From contig NW_004624743.1 of the NCBI RefSeq assembly GCF_000247695.1, forward strand, positions 4,521,624 through 4,585,623: 64,000 bases of DNA, given 5' to 3'. Positions 56,096-64,000 of the stretch are shown here, piece by piece; the first letter of the stretch is position 1; each line of letters starts with the position of its first letter. The notes beneath the pieces are model-generated. The model did not search any database and was not told the DNA's origin. It saw nothing but the letters and a program-made list of their open reading frames with translations. This DNA comes from Heterocephalus glaber. Its lineage: Eukaryota; Chordata; Mammalia; Rodentia; Bathyergidae. The translations under genes were made by a program, and so were the position numbers.

Positions 56096-56375
56096 CTGTC
56101 TCAAGCTGGACCCCAGGAGAGCAAACAGTGACTCCCGTCTGAGCTCAAAGGCCCGAGGTGCAGGGCAGCCTGCTTGGGCCAGTCCTGGAGGGTCTGTACC
56201 CTCGGGGTCCAGGAGCAGGTGTCCCAGGGAAGGGCTGGATGGGTGTGGCCGCTCACAAGGGAAGGATGGACTTGCCCGCCCTGGCCACATGTTCTGCTGT
56301 GCCCAGCATGGCTTGGGGAGTGTCACCCAGCCTGCTGAGGCTACTCGCCTACTCAGCCTGCTGACAAGAGCGCTG
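56096..56375. other. Short GC-rich block in AT-rich surroundings
   Basis: About 280 bases visibly richer in G+C than either flank, with scattered CpG (tcccg, ggcccgagg, ccctcggggtcc, tggccgctc, cccgccc, agcgctgg). There are overlapping frames of 101 (minus) and 68 (plus) codons but no start context, splice site or domain I recognise. It could be an unrecognised LTR fragment, an old exon-like or CpG remnant, or chance. Confidence 0.5.
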
Positions 56376-57999
56376 GTCTCCACACAATTTATATTTCACT
56401 CACTCTGTCTGTGGGCATCGCAAAACCAAAAAGTAGCAATCACAGCTAGCTTTCACTAAATTGCCTTCCCAGCATTCAGTAGCTATCTCCTCAGACCTTT
56501 CCACATTGCTCATGTTGGGGTTCTCAGTTTTTGGTAACTGACTGATATGTAGACCACTTCAGACATGTTCATATTGAGTATTATTTTTCTATGAAACAGA
56601 CTTTGGGTGGAAAACAATGTTCCCACTTTCCTTAAAAATTCCTGCTGTTTTTTCTTCTTCTTGAAGGTATTTACTTTAAAATATTTTAATGGATCCTTCT
56701 TTCTTCTCCCCTTCTGCTTTATTACTCCACTTCTATCCCCTATTCTGAATTTACCTTTTGTAACAACTAAAATATCTCTTTATGCTGCACAGTAGAAGCT
56801 AATCAGGTTGAATATGGATTTCTTCATACTATTTTTATACACAGATTTCTAAATCTTATAATAATCTCCACTTTTTCAGAGGCATGAAAGAAAAATTTTT
56901 TTAGCTCTTAGAAATAAAAAAATAACCTAAAATGAAACAAAACTGACAAAAAATAGTATTTCTCCAAAATCCTGCTCTATCCTACTCTACATCAGTGACA
57001 CATCTTCACCCTGGGACACATCTGTTGTGTGTGGAAGTCCGGAGACAGGGCTGTGAGTTTTGCCAGGTCTGGCTGCTGCATTTGAGCCTATACATCTTGT
57101 CATGATTATGAAGATACAAAAGGCTCTTCTCTAGTAACTTAATGAAGCTTGTATCTGTGCTGAAATGAAACTTGTATTTGTATTAGTACATAGCATTGGA
57201 AAGAAATTGAAAGTTAGTAAGTATGAACCCTCAAATACGTAAAATAACATGTAATCAGAGGAAAATGTCAACAACAGCATTTTCAGAGCAAGATTCTCTA
57301 TGCTAAGAACTAAGTAATATGTTGAAAAGAACAATAATTAGGCTGGTGTGTTTCCTAGGCGACAACAGGAGTGGAGGAAGCCGTAGAGAAGTCAGAGAAC
57401 TTCTTAAGCTTGAAAAATCTTGAGCTCTGCCTGGGTTTGAGATGACTCTACCCGAGGTGCATGTTTGTCAACAGCTCAGCTCCATCTTTGCACATCGAGA
57501 TACATCTGGATCTTCCAGCAGCCCACACTTCTGCGTTTTGGTTTATTTTAGCCTGTGACATAGTAACCCTACTAAGTCCTCAACACAACATTTCATAACC
57601 TAAGGAAGTCACATCGACCCAGACTCCAGATTTACTGTTCCGCATGATATTTTCACAAGGTTTGCTTTTGTAAAATCCATTAAGAAATGTTTTTAGGCAA
57701 AGTTGTAAAATAAGAAATAAGGATGGTAGGGATCTGTTTTAGTTTATACTACAGTCAAAATTTACTTTAAAAGTCCTACACTTGCACATAAGTGTATGAT
57801 AGTTTAAGGACTTATTTTCTTACCTATGTACAAAGCATAAATACAATTTTTGGAGCAATTGTCCAATCACACATAGCAGAAAAGACAGTATATGTCAATA
57901 TTCCCAAAACATATTATAGCATTCATTATCATTATAATACCTAATTTCACATAACTTATTTTCTATTTTTCAACATATTACTAATACTGATTGAATGAT
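56376..57999. other. Nothing recognised
   Basis: About 1.6 kb of AT-rich sequence. A 67-codon minus frame (57131-57334) and a 62-codon plus frame (56607-56795) are hydrophobic with no known family. Confidence 0.5.
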
Positions 58000-59225
58000 A
58001 CTCTATTTTTTATTTTATTTTTAAATGTCATATCACAAGTGTACATATTTTTGGGGACTGTGTGATTTTCAGTACATGTGTACAATGTGTGATCAGGAAA
58101 CTCAGCATATTAATTACCTTAAAAATTTGTCATCATTTTTGCATTGAGAACATTTAAAATTGTCTCTCCTAGCCATTTTGAAATATATAATAAATTGTTT
58201 TTAACTGCAGTTGCTCTGCTGTGTTTAGGAGCACTAGGGTCGAGTCCTTCTCAGGATCCTTTTGGAGTGGCTAACCAGGCCTTTCCTGCTCCTTCTCCCC
58301 GCTCCCCTCCTCAACCTCTAGTACCATTTACCAATCACTACTTCCATGAAACCCATCTTCTATTCTCCACACAAAAGAGAAAACTCACAGTCTTTGTCTT
58401 TCAAGTCTTGGCTTATTTTGTTTAATATAATGGCATCCAGCTCAAGTATGTTGCCACGAAAGTGAGGATTTTTTTTATGGAAGAATAATATACATTTTTT
58501 ACCCATTTATCACTTGATGGACACAAATTGATTCTAAGTCTTGGGTTTTATGAATCAGGCTACAATAAATTTGAAAGTTCAGGGACTTCATTATTTCATC
58601 AACATTTCAATGGCTTCTCCTCTTCTTCGGCATCTTCCTCCTCCTCCTCCTCTTCTTCTTTCTCTTTCTCCTATTCCTCTCAACAGGCCCCTCTTCCTCT
58701 TCCTTCTTTTCTCACTATATATCAAGTAGTGGGATTCCTGAATCTTATGATATTATTATTTTTAGTTCTTTAAGGAACTTACATACTATTTTCCATAATA
58801 ATTCTTTTAAGTTACATACTCAAAATTAGTATACAACAATTTCCCTTTCTCCTTCAAGCATTTGTTAGTTTTTGTAGTTTTGAATATAGCCACATTGAAT
58901 TGATACTGCAGTGTGGTTTTGATTTTATACATCCCTATGATTAGGTTGCTGGGCATTTTTCATATGTCTGTTGGCCACTGGCATGTTTTCTTTTGAGAAA
59001 TGCCTATTCAAATCATTTGCTTATTTTCAGTTGGATCATTTATTTATTTATTTTGCTGTTTGGTTATTTGAGCTCTTTTTATATTATGGATGTAATCCTT
59101 TGCTAGGTGGATAATGTGAAAATATTTTCTTCCATTCTGTAGGTTGTCTTTTAATACTGCTGATTGTTTTCTTTGCTATGCAAAATCAGAGGCATTTTTT
59201 GGATGATATCCAGTCATTGTTATTT
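58000..59225 (-). mobile_element. LINE-1 3' end, antisense (old)
   Basis: On the plus strand: tttttaaatgtcatatcaca and 'gtacatatttttggggactg' (L1 3' UTR), then 'ttggcttattttgtttaata', 'taatggcatccagctcaagt', 'tttatggaagaataatatac', 'acccatttatcacttgatgg', 'tcttgggttttatgaatcag', 'gtttgaattgatact'-like segment at about 58895, 'tgttggccactggcatgttt', and 'gtaatcctttgctaggtgga'. This is the reverse of ORF2's end plus the 3' UTR of an old subfamily. A pyrimidine microsatellite is inserted at 58615-58700. Confidence 0.85.
58615..58700. repeat. (TCC/CTT)n pyrimidine microsatellite within L1
   Basis: Imperfect ctcctcctcc, ttcttcttt and tcttcctctt units. The 81- and 62-codon frames across it are Ser/Pro/Phe repeats, not proteins. 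Confidence 0.9.
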
Positions 59226-60119
59226 ACTTACATTAAATCTATTATTTAAAAATAATAAGCACACAGTCTATTTCAGGCTCTGTACTAGGATCTAGGCTTA
59301 CACAGATAACTAAGATACTATGACTAGCTTCATAATTATCACTTTTGCATGGAAAATAACTTTCCTCCAAGTATGCTAGATATATTGTTATAGTTTGATA
59401 AAAAGGATAATAGAAGATTGAAAAACTTTTAGAAAAGCATTTCTAAAGGACTCTTTTTTATACAAAGCTGGGTGGGAAGTAATATAGTATAGTGGAGGAG
59501 GATTTATGTTTCTGAAAATTGTTAAGGAAATAAAGCAGAAATGAATATTTGGTTGTATGAGAGGTACGAGAGGCTTTATCACAGAAAACACTAAACCAAT
59601 ATAGGCTTAAAAAATAGTAAAAGCACCAACTGGGTGATGAATTGTCTGCTAAAGGCCAATTGTAAGGCCTTTGCATGTAAATTCAGAAGACAAAGGAAAA
59701 AGATTAATTGGGGACATTTTTTTAAAGGTATTTGCTTCAAGTGCTGAAGGGTTTTGATATTTCTCTGCACTAATTGAATTCCCTAGAGGTATTTACTTAA
59801 GGAGTAATATGGTCTCATTTTTGTACTTGGGAAAGAATATTACAAAGTTACATGGAGTTTGGATCAGAAAGAGAAAAGATGGGAGGTCGAAAACTATTAT
59901 AATTTTAATGTGTGATATTTGAAAATGTCCTTGACTTTTTATTTCCATGTTTAAATTGTTTTTCTTGACAATCCTTAATGAAGCAGTTACTTGGTGATGA
60001 TAAAAACATATTTATTGTAAACTATAATGAATACCTTCAAAAATGTAGACTCATCCCAAGACAGTGTGTCCATTGTCACTATTCCTCTTTAGCACTCACT
60101 GTTCTGGAAAAAGTATCCT
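59226..60119. other. Nothing recognised
   Basis: AT-rich DNA between two oppositely oriented L1 pieces; frames of 67-72 codons (minus) overlap each other and lack a signature. Confidence 0.5.
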
Positions 60120-61385
60120 ATACTGTGCAATCAGATGAGAAAAATGGTGCAGCATAAATATGCAAAAGAAGGAACATAAATATATTTATTTGTGGATGAT
60201 GTGGTAGACCATATATAAAATAATGAGCTGAAGAAAACCTTATGTTAAGTGATTTATAATAGAATTTAAACAATTGAAAAGGGTTGTGTGAGTCTTAGCA
60301 TCATTGCAGTATCAAGTCTCAGAGTCAATTTCTAAAATTAAGACGAGTTTAATAAAAATAATCGAGTCACATTTTGATTTGAAACAACCTCATTCTAAAA
60401 TTTATTTACAACAGAAATATGTGAGAAGGATCAGTAAACGAAATTTTAAAAAAAGACAAGGAGAAGAATAATGAAGGGAGCCCAACTCTGCAAACCCTAA
60501 ATAAATAATAAACTATCAATAATTAAATTCCTGAATATATAGTGGATCAAATTACGATCCAGAAGTAACTGAATGTAGAAATAAGGATTTTTAAAATTAC
60601 CTTTTCTGGGGGGCCTGGGTTTTAGCTCAGTGGTTCCGCCACCTGCCTCTCGAGTGCAAGGTCCAGAGTTTGATCCCTGGTACCAAAAACAACCAAAAAA
60701 CAACAACAACAAAATTATCTTTTCTGTGAAACTGAGTAGTCTCTAGGAAAAATGAAATAGGCTATAAATATTTCTTCCCTATGAAATACAGACAATATGA
60801 ATATGTAGTATACATTTATGGAAGATTAGATTTCACAATATGAATTTATAAATCAATAAGAACTAGACATGCCACTCAATAAAAACATGTAAAAGATATG
60901 AACAGACACTTCACCGTCAAAGAAATAGCAGCGGATACAAAGATCACAACAGATGTTCAATTTAAATCAAGATGAGTGCACATTATAACTGTCCTGAAGA
61001 CCATTCTTCAACTGCCTGATTCGCAAGAATCAAAGTTTCTGAAACATACTGTTTGACTATAATAGTGAAAAGAGCTTTAATATACTGCTGGTAGGAATTT
61101 AAATTGGTACAGAATCCACTGAGGAAAACTTGAAAATGTCTGTCAAAATCAAACACATGGTCTGATTCCGTGATTCCTGATATAGCATATGTTTGAAATG
61201 AGGTGCCTACAAACTTGTTTTTCACCACGATTTGTCACAGTGAAAGGTGTAGAGACACACCACAGCACATCTAAAAGTCCACCAGTAAGGGAGTAATTAT
61301 GGTACAGTCACTCAATGAAGTCAGATGGAATGAGCTCTTAGCAAACAGGTATGAGGATTAACTGAAAAAAATATCTAACAGTATA
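60120..61385 (+). mobile_element. LINE-1 ORF2 C-terminal part, sense (old)
   Basis: Old ORF2 C-terminal sequence: 'atttgtggatgatgtggtag', 'aacaacctcattctaaaatt', 'aaaagatatgaacagacact', 'atactgctggtaggaattta', 'aattggtacagaatccactg', 'gaaaatgtctgtcaaaatca'. The catatactgctggtgggaat-type block is diagnostic. An ID-like SINE is nested at 60609-60710. All frames are broken. Confidence 0.78.
60609..60710 (+). mobile_element. ID-like SINE nested in L1
   Basis: Body gggcctgggttttagctcag, tggttccgccacctgcctct, cgagtgcaaggtccagagtt, tgatccctggtacc, then a tail of aaca-type repeats. The direct repeat aaaattaccttttctg/aaaattatcttttctg is at 60593-60608 and 60711-60726 with one mismatch. The tail has become (aac)n-rich. 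Confidence 0.93.
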
Positions 61386-61404
61386 GCCAGATAATTTATA
61401 GTTG

Positions 61405-61636
61405 TGTATTATTTGTTATTTATTTAGACATTACTCGGGATTGAACCAGGGCCTTCATACTGAGTTCATCCCTTTCCCTGGTGCCCCCTTTATTTCTTTT
61501 TCGTTTTTTAAAATTTTGAGACAGGGTCTCACCAAATTGCTAAGCTGTCTAGGCTGGGCTTGGATTTGTGATCCTTATTATGCGTCAGCCTTCTAGAGTG
61601 CTGGAATTATAGGCATACACCACTACTGCTGCTTGG
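61405..61636 (-). mobile_element. B1-dID-type fused SINE, antisense
   Basis: The plus strand reads first the reverse of an ID half ('attactcgggattgaaccag', 'ggccttcatactgagttcat'), then a T/A spacer and the reverse of B1: ttttgagacagggtctcacc, 'aaattgctaagctgtctagg', ctgggcttggatttgtgatc, 'gtcagccttctagagtgctg', gaattataggcatacaccac. The fixed order and common orientation match the 52.5-kb copy, so this is a family, not two chance insertions. Confidence 0.85.
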
Positions 61637-62149
61637 AAAGTACTTTATTTCTGTAAGGACAACGTATCTGTGGGAGGATGCTCAAGACATTACTGACTTA
61701 CCTCTTGGGAAAAAAATAAGGAGACCTGGGAGGAGAGAAGGGAGGGAGGCTTCCTACTGGACCAGTCCTTAGATTCTGAAATCTTAGCTGTGAATCTTTT
61801 GCCTGTTACATTTAGAAATATGATTGTAGTCAATAAATAGAGTTAGGCAGGGCATTTAAAAAATTGTCTGGAAGTCTGAATTTCCTAGATGTATATGAGG
61901 TATGATAAAAAATGTGGTGAATGTTTCAATAAAGAAGTACAGTAAAAAGCACAATTCCATTAATTCTCCTCAAAATCCTCCTCCTAACTGCAAACACTTT
62001 CCTCTGTTTGTAGCACTTCCCGAGGCAGCTGGAAGTCCTTTTCCTGGGGGCCCTTTAGTTATGCTAACCTGCTATTCTGAATCAGTTGAAAATGTTTGCC
62101 TTTTGTGGTCATTTTGACTCTGGGGAGAGGCAGAAGTCACAGGGCCAGC
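61637..62149. other. Nothing recognised
   Basis: Mixed sequence; a 71-codon plus frame (61902-62117) has no domain signature. Confidence 0.45.
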
Positions 62150-62420
62150 CCAGTGGAATAAAGGGTGAGGAAACCCCTTAATGTTCTGATGAGCCTGGAT
62201 TTCTATTGGGTAACTCTGGGAAGCAGCATTTACCGTATTTTTAGACCCTCAGGAAAGAGAATTTTCAGTATTGCTTCAGAAAGCGGAAAACAAAGATAGG
62301 ATAAGGATGTTCAGAGCAGAGCCAGTGTTGGGGGGTTCTTTGAGGGGGAGTACTGGCAATAGGTCTTCTTTTGTAATACATTATTTTTAATGTAATCATT
62401 CACCATACTCTTCTATCTCT
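62150..62420 (+). pseudogene. Second mariner-like transposase C-terminus (fossil)
   Basis: In the frame starting near 62211 the peptide contains TLRKENFQYCFRKRKTK, which lines up with the TLTKDDFQHCFRKWQ motif of the 36.4-kb copy and with the (E/D)DFQxCFxxW pattern at the end of mariner transposases. A stop precedes it (PYF*TLR). Downstream similarity is weak, and the upstream catalytic residues are not seen. Same strand and similar layout as the other copy, but much more decayed. Confidence 0.58.
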
Positions 62421-62770
62421 CTTTGAACATGTTGAAGTCACTGGTGGTATGAAGGTGTGCAATGTACACTACAGTTTTCTTTTTAGATTTAGAGTCTAGA
62501 AAGTTAAAGATTGTACTGTAGTCATTTAAACAATTTTGTTCATTTTGAAGTCCTGTAAAAGTAGTGTTTGCAACATGCAAGGCACTCAGAATCCTACGTA
62601 GCATCGATTTTAAGGAGAGAATACAGTGAAATACCAGGATGCCGGTCAACTCCTTTACCAAGGTATGGAGAACCCCATTCATCTCTGATTTCCTCTTCTG
62701 AGCTACAGAGAACTCCTTGCAGATGGGTAGTATACAGAGTGGCAGCCAATTACACATTGCAGGATCTAGG
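62421..62770. other. Nothing recognised
   Basis: A 114-codon minus frame (62413-62757) overlaps most of this stretch but has no domain I recognise. It begins downstream of the mariner fossil and could be chance. Confidence 0.45.
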
Positions 62771-62960
62771 ATCAGTAGAATTTAGAAAGTGAGCTTTGCC
62801 AGGCTCATTGTATGATCGCCTCTGCCCCCACCAGATGCCTGTGCTGGGGTCTTGGATTTGCCAACCATGAGAGCTGTGAGCTAAATGAACTTCTAGTCTC
62901 TAAGTTAACCTGTCCTATATATTTTGTTATACCGACAGAAAGCAGCCTAAGAAAAGTATT
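62771..62960 (+). mobile_element. MaLR-like LTR, 3' part
   Basis: 'ccccaccagatgcctgtgct', 'ggggtcttggatttgccaac', 'catgagagctgtgagctaaa' and 'tttgttataccgacagaaag' match the 3' end of a MaLR LTR (cttggacttcc, agaactgtgagaaataaa, tttgttatagcaacacaaa). The LTR 5' end is missing. Confidence 0.7.
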
Positions 62961-64000
62961 GTGCTAATTTTGATTATACACCTTTAGATTACAAAAGTTA
63001 CTCTGTAAGGAATATACATAACTGAGTATATTTTGAATTTAGGATATAGAGATCCAAATTTATACACACATTATTTTTTCAATAATTTATAGAAATGTGA
63101 ATCCTTTATGATATTTTCTAAAACATCGGAGGAAGCTCTATTTGTCACATGTCGCTTTGTGTAAAATTATAGTAATTTAAACCCAGAAGAGTCTGGTTTT
63201 CCATGGCTTCAGATTTAAAATGGAAGTAAAGCAAACACAGAAAGACAGACTCCCTTCTCCTCATAATTCTCCAGAGTACCTGTGGAAAGTGACAGGATGC
63301 AATATCTCGGGGTAAAGAAAGCCCCCTGGCGTTGTCCAAGCTCTGTTGCTGTCTCTCCTAGGGAAAGTGACATTGTGAGTTTGTGAGATGGAACAAACTG
63401 CTCAGGAAAGCCCAGAATTTGCTGTTTCCTCCCCCGGAAGCTGGATACCCTTCAAATCTCTGCCCAGTGTGTGACACAGCCCAACCTGGTGGGCGGATGC
63501 CTTTGGGGGCTCACCTATGGTACCCAGTGTGCACACAAACCCAAGCCTCCATGCTCGCAGGCAGCTTTCCCGAGCCTCGGGGGATGGTGACAGGAAATGG
63601 ATTTCAGACTTCTGTCTCTTACTGCCCCACTCTACACAGCAAGTATAATTTACATAATCCATTGTGTGAGTGTGTTATGTCTTTCCAGGTTCAAACAAAG
63701 AGGTAACTAGACACGATGGACCAAAATAGTAGACAAAGATGCAGCAGGCATAAGCGTGGGTTCTGGATTTGGTGTAGTGATGATCTTTGTTGTTTTCTGT
63801 GTATTGTAAGTCCTTCCTTGGGATCAGCAGCCAGCAAATCTGCTCTGCATTCTCCCACTCTGTGTGAGTGGTAGGATTGAAGGACAGGACCAGGAAACTC
63901 TTGGTGTCTTACACATGGCTAATGTGCAAATCCATCCTCCCAGCCCACCAGCCCTGCCATGATTTTGTCTTTGAGGAAGATGTAGCCAGCTTCTTCCTCA
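62961..64000. other. Nothing recognised to the window end
   Basis: About 1 kb, somewhat more GC-rich after 63240. A 107-codon plus frame (63383-63706) and an 86-codon minus frame (63402-63662) overlap and lack a signature. No exon can be supported. Confidence 0.45.

Noticed and set aside
1..64000. CRISPR array, operons, or a prokaryotic system
   Set aside because: No direct-repeat/spacer periodicity, no closely packed frames, no ribosome-binding sites; the repeat content is mammalian throughout.

Overview
The window reads as intergenic or deep-intronic DNA of a placental mammal, and the retroposons point to a rodent outside the mouse/rat group. Ancient mammalian repeats (MIR, L2, MaLR-type LTRs, mariner fossils) lie alongside LINE-1 of several ages, 7SL-derived B1 SINEs, B1 fused to a tRNA-derived ID-like half (the B1-dID arrangement) and about ten copies of a stand-alone tRNA-like, ID-like SINE. 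B1 is a rodent signature, and B1-dID plus abundant ID-like copies suggests a squirrel-related or beaver/pocket-gopher-type lineage. I cannot name the species. One 100-base run of N (13462-13561) marks an assembly gap.

I find no functional protein-coding gene, tRNA, rRNA, CRISPR array or bacterial-type operon. The longest open frame is 122 codons. None of the open frames I read looks like an intact conserved protein, and many lie in repeats, for example the Pro/Phe/Ser-rich frames in the polypyrimidine strand of L1 3' UTRs. The best traces of former coding are a decayed LINE-1 ORF2 across about 5.6-11.2 kb, two mariner transposase C-termini (about 36.4 and 62.3 kb), and an unrecognised, stop-riddled frame on the minus strand at about 14.0-14.85 kb that may be a processed pseudogene.

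Layout. 0-3 kb: old plus-strand L1 pieces split by two SINEs, then a young minus-strand L1 3' end. 3.6-3.9 kb: MaLR LTR. 5.6-11.2 kb: a long decayed plus-strand L1 carrying a nested LTR, an (AT)18 tract and two ID-like SINEs. 11.9-13.7 kb: B1, an LTR-like element, MIR and the gap. 14-15 kb: pseudogene candidate. 15-32 kb: mostly unrecognised AT-rich sequence with LTRs, L1 and L2 pieces and SINEs. 32.6-34.1 kb: two SINEs and an A-tailed retroposon end. 36.4 kb: mariner. 38.9-46.2 kb: three L1 3' ends, L2, MIR, a probable solo LTR and MaLRs. 46.4-49.4 kb: LTR cluster. 49.4-51 kb: purine/pyrimidine tracts. 52.5-56.4 kb: B1-dID, MIRs, an 8-bp tandem repeat and a short GC-rich block. 58-61.4 kb: two L1 ends in opposite orientation. 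61.4-64 kb: minus-strand B1-dID, second mariner and an LTR tail.

The most informative structure is the 3' UTR of the young L1 subfamily. It is a tandem dimer of a roughly 267-bp unit, each with a G-rich purine block on the sense strand. It occurs nearly complete at 2226-3062 (minus) and 45471-46197 (plus, clean target-site duplication), and as a severely truncated insertion at 38861-38996. Family names come from recognition of typical sequence, not from a database search, and repeat edges are approximate unless a target-site duplication is given.
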